A stretch of DNA of 64,000 bases from Bradyrhizobium sp. Ghvi (GCF_900115265.1 NZ_FOVU01000010.1:175452-239451), one strand, 5' to 3'; shown: positions 34,593 through 44,280, numbered from the stretch's first letter. Numbers and translations are program-made. The notes: generated by a model from the sequence alone, not told the origin.

Positions 34593-34784
34593 GCTTTGGC
34601 GCCGTTAAGGTTCACGGCAAATGACGCAATCGTTGGCACTGTGCGTCGCATCAATGACGTTCAACTACCGGCGATGGTATGCTAGGCTTTCACGTGGCGC
34701 GGGCTTGGCATCAGGTTTGCTCCGCACGCCGCGGGGCCGTTGACTTCCAATCCATACACATCGATTCATTTCAGGAATTGCTAG

Positions 34785-37034
34785 ATGTTGCAGGTGAACA
34801 AGCCGACCTCGGAGATCAACCGTGATTTCCCCGAGGCCGATGGCTCCCCGTCGCAGACGCTGAGTTTTTATCTCGACATCATTCGCCGCCAGTTTCCGAC
34901 TATAGTCGCGATCGTGTCGGCCAGCATTATCCTGGCGCTGCTTTACCTCTTCACCGCCGCGTCGATGTTCACATCAACCGCCTCGATGGTGATCGACACC
35001 CGCAAGGTGCAGCTGTTCCAGCAGCAATCGGTGCTTGGCGACGTCGCGATCGACCCCGCGACCGTCGAAACGCAGGTCGAGATCCTGAAATCCGAGAACA
35101 TCAGCCTGGCCGTGATCCGCGATCTGCACCTGATCGAGGATCCTGAGTTTACCGGGAGCGGCGGCGGGCTCCTTGGTGCGGTCGTCGGCTCGGTCATCGG
35201 CCTGTTCTCCCCGAGCAGCGCACCATCCGAGTTCGAGCTGATGCGCAAGGCGCTGGAGCGTTTTGAGAAGGGCCGCACCATCAAGCGTCTCGGCCTCACC
35301 TATGTGATGGAGATCGGCTTCACCTCAAAGGATCCGGCCAAGGCGGCGCGGATCGCGAACGCGATCGCGGACGCCTACATCGTCGACCAGCTCGAGGCGA
35401 AGTATCAGGCCACCCGCCGCGCCAGCGTCTGGCTGCAGGACCGCATCAAGGAGCTGCGTACGCAGGCTTCCGTCGCGCAGAAGGCGGTGGTGGATTTCAA
35501 GACCGCCAACAACATCGTCGACACTGGCGGGCGGCTGATGAACGAGCAGCAGCTCGCGGAAGTGAACAGCCAGCTGGTGCTGGCGCATGCATCCACCGCC
35601 GAGGCCAAGGCGCGCCTTGATCGCTTGAACGACATCCTCAAGCTGGACGTTCCAGACGCCAACGTCACCGACGCGCTGAAGAACGACACCATTGTCAAGC
35701 TGCGCGGCCAATATGTCGACATGGCCTCCAAGGAATCGATCTGGTCTGCCAAATACGGCCGCGACCATCTGGCGGCCGTCAACCTGCGCACCCAGATGGC
35801 GGAGATCAAGAAGAACATCCAGGATGAGCTCAAGCGCATCCAGGAATCCTACAAAAGCGATTACGACATCGCGGTGACCCGCGAGGAGGCGATCAAGTCG
35901 AGCCTTGCCAACGTCGTCTCGGAATCGCAGCTTACCAACCAGGCGCAGATCCAACTCCGTGAGCTCGAGAGCAACGCGCAGAGCTATCAGGCGATGTATG
36001 ACAATTTCCTCCAGCGCTACATGGAGAGCGTGCAGCAGCAGTCATTCCCGATCACCGAGGCGCGCGTGATCAGCGCGGCGTCCGCGCCGCTGGTCAAGAG
36101 CTCACCGAAGAGCCTCATCGTTCTTGCCGGAGCAGTGCTCGCTGGTCTGTTGCTGGGGTTCGGTTCAGCGATGGCCCGCGAGCTCACCGACAGGGTATTC
36201 CGTACCACCGGACAGATTGAGGAGCAGCTCGGTTCTAACTGCGTCGCGATCCTGCCGGCCGTCGGCGTTCCCGCCTCCATGGCGCTCACTGACAAGCTCG
36301 CGAGGAAGGACCCTCTGCAACCAGATCTCTTGCGCTATGTCGTCGGCAATCCGCTATCGCGTTTCTCGGAAGCCGTGCGCTCGCTGAAAGTGGCGGTGGA
36401 CCTCAACTCCATCGTGCGCGAGAACCGCGTACTGGCGGTGACCTCCACCCTGCCCAACGAGGGCAAGAGCACGCTTTCGACCAACCTCGCGCAGCTGATT
36501 GCCCATGGCGGGGCGCGGGTAATCCTGGTCGACGCCGATTTGCGCAATCCCTCGCTGTCCCGCGCGCTGGTGCCGGAGGCGCAGGCCGGTCTCGTCGACG
36601 TGGTTGCGCAGAAGGTGCAGCTCGAGGATGTCATCACCGTCGATCCGCAGACCAAGCTCGCGATGCTGCCCGCCGGCGCCACCTCGAAACTGCTGCACAC
36701 CAACGAGATCCTCGCCTCTAAGCCAATGCGCGACCTCGTGGCCGTCTTGCGTACGAAATATGATTATGTGGTGCTCGACATGCCTCCCATGGCGCCGGTG
36801 GTGGACGTTCGCGTCACCTCGCCCTTCGTCGACTCCTTCGTGTTCGTGGTAGAGTGGGGCAAGACCAAGATCGATGTCGTCCGGCACAACCTACGCGGAG
36901 CGCCGGAAATCCAGGACAAGCTCTTGGGCGTCGTGCTGAACAAGGCCGACACCAAGTTGTTGTCACGCTATGAGTCCTACCACGGCCGCTATTACTACCG
37001 GAAATACTATGCCCGATATGGGTGTGTGGAGTAG
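34785..37034 (+). CDS. Wzc/ExoP-type polysaccharide co-polymerase with BY-kinase domain
   Basis: 749 residues. N-terminal Wzz domain with TM1 (about 42-63), long periplasmic coiled coil (about 190-400), TM2 (about 445-465), then a cytoplasmic tyrosine kinase domain: Walker A TLPNEGKSTLSTNLA (about 554-568), Walker A' VILVDADLRNP (about 577-587), Walker B YVVLDMPPMAP. The C-terminus is a tyrosine cluster (YESYHGRYYYRKYYARYG). It controls chain length and couples to the export channel through cycles of autophosphorylation. No separate phosphotyrosine phosphatase is seen nearby. Confidence 0.93.
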   Translation: MLQVNKPTSEINRDFPEADGSPSQTLSFYLDIIRRQFPTIVAIVSASIILALLYLFTAASMFTSTASMVIDTRKVQLFQQQSVLGDVAIDPATVETQVEILKSENISLAVIRDLHLIEDPEFTGSGGGLLGAVVGSVIGLFSPSSAPSEFELMRKALERFEKGRTIKRLGLTYVMEIGFTSKDPAKAARIANAIADAYIVDQLEAKYQATRRASVWLQDRIKELRTQASVAQKAVVDFKTANNIVDTGGRLMNEQQLAEVNSQLVLAHASTAEAKARLDRLNDILKLDVPDANVTDALKNDTIVKLRGQYVDMASKESIWSAKYGRDHLAAVNLRTQMAEIKKNIQDELKRIQESYKSDYDIAVTREEAIKSSLANVVSESQLTNQAQIQLRELESNAQSYQAMYDNFLQRYMESVQQQSFPITEARVISAASAPLVKSSPKSLIVLAGAVLAGLLLGFGSAMARELTDRVFRTTGQIEEQLGSNCVAILPAVGVPASMALTDKLARKDPLQPDLLRYVVGNPLSRFSEAVRSLKVAVDLNSIVRENRVLAVTSTLPNEGKSTLSTNLAQLIAHGGARVILVDADLRNPSLSRALVPEAQAGLVDVVAQKVQLEDVITVDPQTKLAMLPAGATSKLLHTNEILASKPMRDLVAVLRTKYDYVVLDMPPMAPVVDVRVTSPFVDSFVFVVEWGKTKIDVVRHNLRGAPEIQDKLLGVVLNKADTKLLSRYESYHGRYYYRKYYARYGCVE

Positions 37035-37834
37035 TGATCATCGCCAAGGGCAACCAGCCCTTATTTCTGAGGAGCCTGCGAAGCTGGCGCCTCGAAGTAT
37101 GCGCACGATCTTGGCTGCTGTTGTTCGGCCTTGCCGGTGTCATCTGGTCTGCCATTACGCTGCCGGCCTTCCGGTCGGCAGCTCCGGCCAAAGACGCGAC
37201 GGCGCGCATTCTGGCCGACGACCGCTTCAAATCGGCGACGCTGAGTGACTTGTTGGAGTTGATGCTGGCTAGCCCCGAACCGATCGTCCAGCGCAGTGAT
37301 CTGCCGCGCGCGGAGACCCTAGTCCGGGTACGGATTGCTGAAGAGGCGATCAGGCGACAGGACCCGGCTCAGGCGGACCGCGACGCGGCCGCAGCCAATG
37401 AGCGGCTGAAGTTCACCTTGGCGCTCAACCCGGCGGACTCCTTTCTGTGGCTCATGCTGTATTCCTTGGAGATCACGCGAAGCGGCTTCGACAACAGAAC
37501 GGCGGGTTTTCTCGACCAGTCCTACGCAAGCGGGCCCCTAGAGGGATGGATTAGCCTTCGGCGCAACAGCTTGGCACTCGCGGCATTTCACAACCTAAGC
37601 GAAGCGTCGCAGGCTGCAGTTGTGTCCGAGTTTGCCGCGATGGTCGACAGCGACTTTACGGAAGCCGCCGCCCGTAACCTGATGGACGTGGGTTGGGAGC
37701 AGAGGGATCGTCTCTTGGGAAGCCTTGCGAATGTGGAGCTCATTCCACGGGAGGCGTTTGCGAAGAAGCTATCGCGAGAGGGCCTGAAGGTCAGTGTTCC
37801 CGGAGTGTATCTGGATGAGAGGTTGTGGCGCTAA
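37034..37834 (+). CDS. Membrane-anchored helical protein of the polysaccharide locus
   Basis: 266 residues from GTG 37034, overlapping the co-polymerase stop (TAGTG). One membrane segment at about 24-45 (SWLLLFGLAGVIWSAITLPA), then helical-repeat-like sequence (ANERLKFTLALNPADSFLWL, FLDQSYASGPLEGWISLRRN). Similar in order of motifs to the protein at 25306. Its stop overlaps the next start (TAATG), so co-polymerase, this gene and the next are translationally coupled. Probably an accessory factor of polymer assembly; function unknown. Confidence 0.72.
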   Translation: MIIAKGNQPLFLRSLRSWRLEVCARSWLLLFGLAGVIWSAITLPAFRSAAPAKDATARILADDRFKSATLSDLLELMLASPEPIVQRSDLPRAETLVRVRIAEEAIRRQDPAQADRDAAAANERLKFTLALNPADSFLWLMLYSLEITRSGFDNRTAGFLDQSYASGPLEGWISLRRNSLALAAFHNLSEASQAAVVSEFAAMVDSDFTEAAARNLMDVGWEQRDRLLGSLANVELIPREAFAKKLSREGLKVSVPGVYLDERLWR

Positions 37835-38250
37835 TGGACAATACTCGACCTCGCAAAAGGACTATAGAATTAGCGGTCCTGACGTTGGCTGTGCTTCCGT
37901 CCTTCCTTGAGGCCGTGTCAGCTCAGACGAGTGTCGCCCCCGCTTCAGCAGCGCGACTCAGGATTCAAGGCGGAGCGGAGATTTCAAGCAATCAGGTAAT
38001 CCGCGACGCTCTGAATCGAGCCTGTTTGGACGTAGAGGCCGCATCTCGAACGCAGAAGGTGAATCCTCGGATGATCGACCATCTGGTGAGTGTAAAGAAC
38101 AGATGTCCTCGTCTGATCAGAGTTAAGATTTGCTATCTTGAGACCGATCGCTGCAAGTCCTTCAGCGTCGGGTCATTTGGGCGCGAAGATGTGATACTAG
38201 GCAGCATGATCGATCAGAGCTCATTTCGGTACAGTCTTTTTCAAAATTAG
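37834..38250 (+). CDS. Small exported protein of the polysaccharide locus
   Basis: 138 residues; ATG at 37834 overlaps the previous stop. Signal sequence (IELAVLTLAVLPSFLEAVSA), then a domain with four cysteines (RACLDVEAAS, NRCPRLIRVKICYLETDRCK), probably disulphide-bonded in the periplasm. No family recognised. Coding sequence is less GC-rich than the che region. Confidence 0.65.
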   Translation: MDNTRPRKRTIELAVLTLAVLPSFLEAVSAQTSVAPASAARLRIQGGAEISSNQVIRDALNRACLDVEAASRTQKVNPRMIDHLVSVKNRCPRLIRVKICYLETDRCKSFSVGSFGREDVILGSMIDQSSFRYSLFQN

Positions 38251-38320
38251 ATCAGCCGGTTCTTCTTGAGCCATGGCTCGCCTGCGTATGTCTGGTCCAC
38301 GGAATTTCAAGGCCTAACCG

Positions 38321-40258
38321 ATGTTTTGCGTCAAACACCAGCTGATTATTCTTGGGGGCTTTCTAGCATTCTTTGGCGGCTCCATCAGTGTGCGGGCAGA
38401 TGAGTTCCATATCAATGTTTCGGATCGTCAGAGCGATCTCTCTCTTCGAGATGCAATATTGCAGGCCCGAAGACATCGGCGCGAAACCCCTGCTGACGCG
38501 ATTGTCGTGGATCTTCCGGCCAGCACGATCCGGCTGACAGCACCGTTGGAGCTATCCGTCGCTGACTCCGGAACACTGGAAGCTCCCCTGATCATAAGGG
38601 GAGCGGCGAGCGGGAAAACGGAATTAAAAGGGTCGATCGTCGTTGCTGGTCTGAAACCGAGTTCTCGTCGGCCGGAGCGATGGCTGGGTCACGAGCCGGA
38701 GCTTGGTCTGTTCGAGCTCGATGTGAACAGGTTTATCGGCAAGATCGATCTCTCGAAGCGAGGCATGGATCAAAGAGGCGCATCGAGCAACTTCGATCTG
38801 TATCATGAGGGTCACCGCCTAAGGATCGCTCGATGGCCTCAAGTTGGATTTACCCGCGAAGTGATAGCTCACGTCGATGCTGTCGACAAGCTCGTGCATC
38901 TAAAACTCCCTGACGTCTTGTTCGATGTCTTGCGAAATGAAAAGAACGTGTGGATTGGTGGGTTCTGGAGCGCAGATTGGAAATACGAGACGGCTCCATT
39001 AGTCGCCTCGGAGACAGATCGTGACTACGAGATATCTGGCGGCTCGGGTCTCTCCACGCGCGGTTCGTTTCGTCTTTCAATACTTAACGCTCTTGGATTG
39101 TTGAGCGAAAAAGATACCTACGTTCTGGATGCGGGGCAGAAGAGAGCGATCATCCTCGGTGAGCCTGACGCATCTTACGAAATTGCAATGCTCAAAACTC
39201 TGATAGTAATAAAGAATGCAAAGCACATCAAAGTCGAAAATCTGGCGATGGAGCAAACGCTCGCAGACGTTGTCGATATCTCCGATTCCGACGACATAAC
39301 CTTCGAAAGCTGTTTCATAGGGCATTCGGGTTCTACCGCCATTTCCATTTACGGCGGACATAGCAACGTAATCCGTCGTTGCGTCATCAGGGATAGCTCG
39401 GAAGCAGCAGTCTCGGTGATCGGCGGAGACTATCAAACGCTCACGCCATCAGGACACAGGATCGAAGAATCGATTGTCCAAGATTTCGGCTTGGAGAGTT
39501 TCAGCTATCGCCCGGGCGTCCAGATCCGGGGCGTCGGAAATTCCGTGATTAACTCGATTGTGGAGCGGGGACCTCACTCCGCCATCATATTGGAAGGCAA
39601 CGACCATCGAATTACAGGCAACGAGATATCTAACGTTGCTTTGTGGACAGATGATGTAGGAGCTCTGTACTTGGACCGCAGCTGGACTGGAAGAGGTAAC
39701 GTAATTGCGAAGAACTACATCCACGATATTGGCAATCCAAGTACGGCCCAGAGCTTGGTCATTGGAATATATTTGGACGATCAATTTAGTGGAGTCGAAA
39801 TTGAGGGCAATGTATTTGAACGCTGCAGGACTCCCATCCTGATCGGGGGCGGGAAGGACAATTTTGTTCATGATAACAAATTCATTATGGATGGCACCTA
39901 TGCGATGGCAATCGACGGGAGAGGGTTGACGTGGCAAGGACCAAACTCTGAGGCGGGCCGCGCTCTTCTGTCGAGCTATCAGCGCGTGATCAGCAGCTCG
40001 CCCGAAGCGCTGGAGCGTTATCCGGCACTGAGGATAGACGAGCGCCGGATGTGGGCCCCGACGGGCAATCGGATTAGAGCGAACAGTATTGCCGGGGGCA
40101 CCATCTCGAAGGTTGCGAGTGAAGCGGTTCAGTACGTTGAGCAATCAACAGACAATGTTGTGACAGGCCCGAATCCTGATTCCGAGTACAGAATCCAGGC
40201 GGCCGTATCGAGGGAAAGATTGCTTTCAAGTCTTCTTTTTCGTTCCAAAGCTAACTAG
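38321..40258 (+). CDS. Secreted right-handed parallel beta-helix protein, candidate polysaccharide lyase
   Basis: 645 residues with a signal peptide (ending VRADEF). Begins with the typical beta-helix capping motif LSLRDAILQARRH, then many rungs with Asn/Ile/Val pattern (HIKVENLAMEQT, NVIRRCVIRDS, HRITGNEISNV, VEIEGNVFERCRTPILIGGG, NFVHDNKFIM). This fold is used by polysaccharide lyases, epimerases and hydrolases, including periplasmic enzymes of alginate-type loci. Likely trims or modifies the polymer made here; substrate unknown. A/T-richer than flanking core genes. Confidence 0.8.
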   Translation: MFCVKHQLIILGGFLAFFGGSISVRADEFHINVSDRQSDLSLRDAILQARRHRRETPADAIVVDLPASTIRLTAPLELSVADSGTLEAPLIIRGAASGKTELKGSIVVAGLKPSSRRPERWLGHEPELGLFELDVNRFIGKIDLSKRGMDQRGASSNFDLYHEGHRLRIARWPQVGFTREVIAHVDAVDKLVHLKLPDVLFDVLRNEKNVWIGGFWSADWKYETAPLVASETDRDYEISGGSGLSTRGSFRLSILNALGLLSEKDTYVLDAGQKRAIILGEPDASYEIAMLKTLIVIKNAKHIKVENLAMEQTLADVVDISDSDDITFESCFIGHSGSTAISIYGGHSNVIRRCVIRDSSEAAVSVIGGDYQTLTPSGHRIEESIVQDFGLESFSYRPGVQIRGVGNSVINSIVERGPHSAIILEGNDHRITGNEISNVALWTDDVGALYLDRSWTGRGNVIAKNYIHDIGNPSTAQSLVIGIYLDDQFSGVEIEGNVFERCRTPILIGGGKDNFVHDNKFIMDGTYAMAIDGRGLTWQGPNSEAGRALLSSYQRVISSSPEALERYPALRIDERRMWAPTGNRIRANSIAGGTISKVASEAVQYVEQSTDNVVTGPNPDSEYRIQAAVSRERLLSSLLFRSKAN

Positions 40259-40311
40259 TAAGTTCGATTAGGCACGATGGGTAGCGCAATTTCGGACACG
40301 GTTTAGGTGCG

Positions 40312-41622
40312 ATGATCTCTCAACCAAAATCGTTCGTCGGGTCGAGCGACGGAACGAAATTCTTGCGTTACATGTTGTTCGCCGTAACGATGACCGGTGT
40401 TCTTTCCAGTCTTGTGCTCGCCTATGGGATGAACCTTCGAGGCTTCGAGTCTATTCCCTACGTCAACTTGGCGACGACGGCCGCCGCGCTAAGCGTTCAG
40501 TGTTTCTTTCTTGGAAGGGTTCGTGGCGTGGTGGGCGGGCCACTGAGCAAGATTTACCTGTTAAACTTCATTTTCGTTGTCGTGGCGACCATCATCGGAC
40601 TGCTGTTGAAGAACAGCCTCATCCACATTTTGGCTTGGCTCGGTTATTTTACCGTCAACTTGCTTTCTGTTCTGATACAGAACTCGTACTCGAATACGGA
40701 CTATTCTGGCTCCGACGAGCGCTTTGTCAGTGCTCTTGCGATCTGTGCTGCTCTCATGTTGATTGTGAAGCTGCTGACGAAGGTTCTTGATCTTTCCTCA
40801 TCATTGGACAGCGTTTTACTGTTGACATTTGTGGTATTTTTTCTTTCCGGGCCTTTGCCTGCTCGATATCGCTTATTGGGGGGGCTTCTGTTAGGTTCGT
40901 CTCTGATCGGGGTCACTGAAACAGGCGCATGGCAACTCGAGGGAAACCGCGCTAGCTACGTTGCCATCTATGTAGGATTACTCGCGGCCGCAGTTTTTCA
41001 GAGACAGCTCGTTCGGCTGCTGCCACTCGCGATCGTTCCCGTACTACTCTATTTCGTCGCTCTTTCGCTGGATCGTGCTGTCGTCGATGGCTTTTCGCGA
41101 AATATCCGAGAAGCGGTGCTTCTCATTCAGGGGGATAGTCTATCGAGCCATGTCGCCACGCAGCAGCGCTTTTATGAAGTTGATAAGGTTATGGACGACG
41201 TCAATGAGGCGGGGCCTATCGCTTATGTCATCGGCCTCGGCCTGGGACGAACGATTGATATGTCGGCGTCCAGGGACGACTCGGTCCAGAGCGCCTCAAT
41301 CACCGGTGCGGACAAGGTCAACAATGTCCACTTTCTGCACGTGGCGATCTTCCACAAGTTTGGTCTGATTGGCCTGGCTCTCCATGCACTGATGTGGCTG
41401 ACGATCGCCCTCCATCTTTTCTCAGTTTCCGCCCGTAACTGCAGGCCGGTCGTGTTCTTCGGCGCTTTGTATCTGGTGGTGTGCATCGCCTATTCGGCGT
41501 CAGCGTCAATCACGTATTTCAGCAGTCCCTATCTAGGTATATGCCTTGCGCTCTTGGATCAGGCTGTAGCTCGGCACTTCCAGATGAGACTGCATATGAA
41601 AACTCGGCTCGCCCAGCGCTAG
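40312..41622 (+). CDS. Wzy-like polysaccharide polymerase
   Basis: 436 residues with about 11-12 hydrophobic segments and a large periplasmic loop near residues 255-345 (SLDRAVVDGFSRNIREAVLL, GLGLGRTIDMSASRDD). Followed by HFLHVAIFHKFGLIGLALHA, typical of polymerase C-terminal loops. No high-identity family recognised; assignment rests on topology and context. Distinct from the other two Wzy-like proteins at 27601 and 32280. Confidence 0.65.
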   Translation: MISQPKSFVGSSDGTKFLRYMLFAVTMTGVLSSLVLAYGMNLRGFESIPYVNLATTAAALSVQCFFLGRVRGVVGGPLSKIYLLNFIFVVVATIIGLLLKNSLIHILAWLGYFTVNLLSVLIQNSYSNTDYSGSDERFVSALAICAALMLIVKLLTKVLDLSSSLDSVLLLTFVVFFLSGPLPARYRLLGGLLLGSSLIGVTETGAWQLEGNRASYVAIYVGLLAAAVFQRQLVRLLPLAIVPVLLYFVALSLDRAVVDGFSRNIREAVLLIQGDSLSSHVATQQRFYEVDKVMDDVNEAGPIAYVIGLGLGRTIDMSASRDDSVQSASITGADKVNNVHFLHVAIFHKFGLIGLALHALMWLTIALHLFSVSARNCRPVVFFGALYLVVCIAYSASASITYFSSPYLGICLALLDQAVARHFQMRLHMKTRLAQR

Positions 41623-42366
41623 CGACGAGCCCCTATCTGCTCGGCCGCGATTTCGGCAACACGGTGATAGCCGCGACCATTCAGAATATGGTCACGCCGC
41701 AGCGATAACGGAACAAAATCGCGCAACTTGTCATCCGCGTCGGTCGCCGACGCAATGGCAATGAGGGCTTCGCGAACCTTGATGAATCTGTCCTTATAAG
41801 ATGTTGGCCAATTCAGCTGCCTCAGCCTTTTGTAGTCGTCCGAACCTCTGTATTCTCTAGGATAGTCTCCATTCAGTACTTCCATGACTCAGTAGCTCGC
41901 GCCATCAGGAAGACCCGCTGACCATGTTGGGCAGATCCATCTTGAGGGTCGTAATCCCTGTAGTTGTTACGTCCAGTCCAGATCAGCACCACTCCGTGAT
42001 CCAGGCCCATCGGTCTTCTGTCAAACCGAGCTTTGATCTGAGTGGAAGTTTTTCCACCCACTCCCGCATTTACTGGGTCAATCCCAAAAGCCCCGCCAAC
42101 AGGCCGCAACTATCCTCTCTGAACCCTGCTCCTATCCCCGCAATCATGCTGTCACCCCAGCAAGCGAGTACGCTTCCTTCTTCGAGGCTTACGACTGAGG
42201 GCCGGAAGTGAAGCGTCTCTTCGGTCGATCGAGTTAAGCGGTGCAAAGATGCGCGAGATGTCACGCCGAACTCAATCACTGCCACCAGAATGAAATTCAA
42301 CAGGAGTGACAAGAACAGGCAAGGACCGCGGAAGATAATGGCTTGATATTGAGCGGGGTGTCCCAA
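41619..42366 (-). pseudogene. Decayed SGNH/GDSL hydrolase gene
   Basis: Three out-of-frame pieces line up with the intact SGNH protein at 44511-45221: GSVLACWGDSMIAGIGAG with EDSCGLLAGLLG (frame of 42366-42070), then NAGVGGKTSTQIKARF with GLDHGVVLIWTGRNNYRDYD (frame of 42109-41873), then MEVLNGDYPREYRGSDDYKR with RDHILNGRGYHRVAEIAAEQ (to 41619). At least two frameshifts (near 42085-42100 and 41900-41950) and one stop interrupt it. It lies downstream of the acetyltransferase gene on the same strand. Confidence 0.8.
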
Positions 42367-42478
42367 AGGGCGATAGCGAGTTGCTATCTTCCGGGGCTAA
42401 GAGCAACGTGGGGTGTCTGATAAGAAAAAGAAGCCGGCTTTTCGAACACATTTGGTCTCGAGCCCAAGTCAGAGCGTG

Positions 42479-43048
42479 CTAGCGGCGCTTGGCCTGAATC
42501 GTTCGTGCTTTTATTCGTTGAGCAGGATTACCTACATAGACTGTCCACGGACTGAGGTCCTTAAACGCTACTCCTCTTGCGCCCAGAACGGCCCCTTCGC
42601 CGATTTTGACACCAGGTCCTACGAAACATTCTGCGGCAATCCAGGCTCTATCTTCGATGACGATGGGCTTGGTTATCAATTGAAAGCGCTCGTCGCTTAT
42701 GTCGTGGCTTCCAGCACAAAGGTGAGCGCCTTGCGATACGATCGCGCGATCTCCGATCGTTATGCGATCTTGACAATAACAGATCACGCGAGGTCCGATG
42801 GTTGTATTTTCGCCTACCTCGAGGTGGGGAGGATACCAAACGCGTACTGAAGCGTGAATTCGTGCGGTCGGATGGATTCTGGCTCCAAAGAAACAGAGAA
42901 CGAGTCTCCTCCACCAGTGAAGCGGTGGAGGCGTCCAGCGCGCCAGCACGGTCCACGAAAGAATCCAAAAAAGCCGAAATACGCGGTTGCCGAGCGAAAA
43001 GCTCGGGCCGCCTTCCATTGGTCTGCTTTGGCTTGCATCTAACAGCAT
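42479..43048 (-). CDS. WcaF-like hexapeptide-repeat acetyltransferase
   Basis: 189 residues. Left-handed beta-helix acyltransferase of the WcaF/colanic-acid type: N-terminal region FRLFWILSWTVLARWTPPPL, then hexapeptide rungs (HPTARIHASVRVWYPPHLEV, NTTIGPRVICYCQDRITIGD, GPGVKIGEGAVLGARGVAF) and the catalytic His region CAGSHD. O-acetylates a sugar of the repeat unit, using acetyl-CoA. ATG 43048 preferred; a TTG at 43063 overlaps the stop of the glycosyltransferase upstream. Confidence 0.87.
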   Translation of the reverse strand: MLLDASQSRPMEGGPSFSLGNRVFRLFWILSWTVLARWTPPPLHWWRRLVLCFFGARIHPTARIHASVRVWYPPHLEVGENTTIGPRVICYCQDRITIGDRAIVSQGAHLCAGSHDISDERFQLITKPIVIEDRAWIAAECFVGPGVKIGEGAVLGARGVAFKDLSPWTVYVGNPAQRIKARTIQAKRR

Positions 43049-43059
43049 GATGTCATCGT

Positions 43060-44280
43060 TCAATTCTCTGGGGGGCGCGGTGCCATTTCAGGCGCGCTCG
43101 TCTGCCGAAGGACATCCAGCAGCCTAGTCACGTTCTGTTCAATATCAAAATGCTTCAGGAAAGCGTCGCGCGCCGAGACTTGGATCTTGTTTCGTTCGGC
43201 GTCAGACAGTCTAATAAAGGCTTCCAGTAGTGAGGTGATCCCGGGCAGGTCGTCATTCGCAACCAATCCCGCTCCTTCCTGTTGGATTTCCCTCCAAATG
43301 TTGACTTTGTCGGTGATCAGGACAGGCTTGCCGCAGGCAAGTGCTTCAGCGACGACAATTCCAAAATTCTCTTGGTGTGACGGAAGCACAAAGGCTTCGC
43401 AGCCGTGAAAGGCTCCCCATTTCCGGTTGCCTTCCAACATGCCCGGCCAGTGAATACGGTCGGCGATGCCAAGCGCGGCGGCCTGCTTCTTTAGCTGTGG
43501 CGCCCATCCCGATTGGTCCGGTCCGGCCATGACAAGGTCAATGTCCGGGATCAGAGGTGCAATCTTTGCGAAAGCTTGGATAAGAAGGTCGCAGCCCTTC
43601 TTAGGATGAATTCTGCTGAGAAACAGGAAGAAACGCTTGTTTGTCAAAGCGGGAATTCGTTCACGAAATTCAGCAATTTGCGCTTCGGCGTTCCCTTTAA
43701 CATCAGAAGTGCCGTAGCCGACGACAAACTCTTTCACATTGTAAGGCCAAAAGGCGTTTCTAGCTAGAACGCGCTCCTCCTCGCACGTGAACAGAACTCC
43801 TTGAGCGTTTGCAAGTAGCGGACCCTCGCTGCACCACCAAGATATCTGCTTGAGTAGCGTCTTGACCGGATACGCCCGCCGAAACCACGGATCCAGCATA
43901 CCGTGGGTGAAAACGAAATACGGGACTTTGGATGATGTGAGCGAGAGTCGGGCTGCCAACGCAGTGAAGTTCCAGATACCATTTACGATAACGACGTCAT
44001 AACCTTTCGCGTTCTGTTTCAGCCACGGAACGAACTTCGTGGTGAAGCCGTAGTGCACCCACGGCAACCATTTCCATCGCCTTCGAATTTCGCTCTTAAG
44101 TGTACCCAATGCATGAACGCGGATCGGAAAGGATGCTACCCAGGGATCGGAAGGATGGTCGAATGTAGCCAATTCTCGGAAATGGCCGAGCTTTTCCAAC
44201 GCAGCAGATGACCTTATGATCCCTTCAAGGGGTCCGCCGTAGCGTGGATCAGCTGTGGCAATAATATGGAGTATTCTCAA
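43060..44280 (-). CDS. Glycosyltransferase family 4
   Basis: 406-residue GT-B enzyme. N-terminal MRILHIIATADPRYGGPLEG (acceptor-side loop), C-terminal donor domain with FLFLSRIHPKKGCDLLIQAF and the E-x7-E motif in HQENFGIVVAEALACGKPVL. Adds a sugar, probably from GDP- or UDP-sugar, to the lipid-linked repeat unit at the cytoplasmic face. Abuts the acetyltransferase gene. Codon use is A/T-richer than in the che genes. Confidence 0.9.
   Translation of the reverse strand: MRILHIIATADPRYGGPLEGIIRSSAALEKLGHFRELATFDHPSDPWVASFPIRVHALGTLKSEIRRRWKWLPWVHYGFTTKFVPWLKQNAKGYDVVIVNGIWNFTALAARLSLTSSKVPYFVFTHGMLDPWFRRAYPVKTLLKQISWWCSEGPLLANAQGVLFTCEEERVLARNAFWPYNVKEFVVGYGTSDVKGNAEAQIAEFRERIPALTNKRFFLFLSRIHPKKGCDLLIQAFAKIAPLIPDIDLVMAGPDQSGWAPQLKKQAAALGIADRIHWPGMLEGNRKWGAFHGCEAFVLPSHQENFGIVVAEALACGKPVLITDKVNIWREIQQEGAGLVANDDLPGITSLLEAFIRLSDAERNKIQVSARDAFLKHFDIEQNVTRLLDVLRQTSAPEMAPRPPEN

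Noticed and set aside
42413..42850. Plus-strand frame opposite the acetyltransferase
   Set aside because: The minus frame shows hexapeptide repeats of a WcaF-like enzyme.
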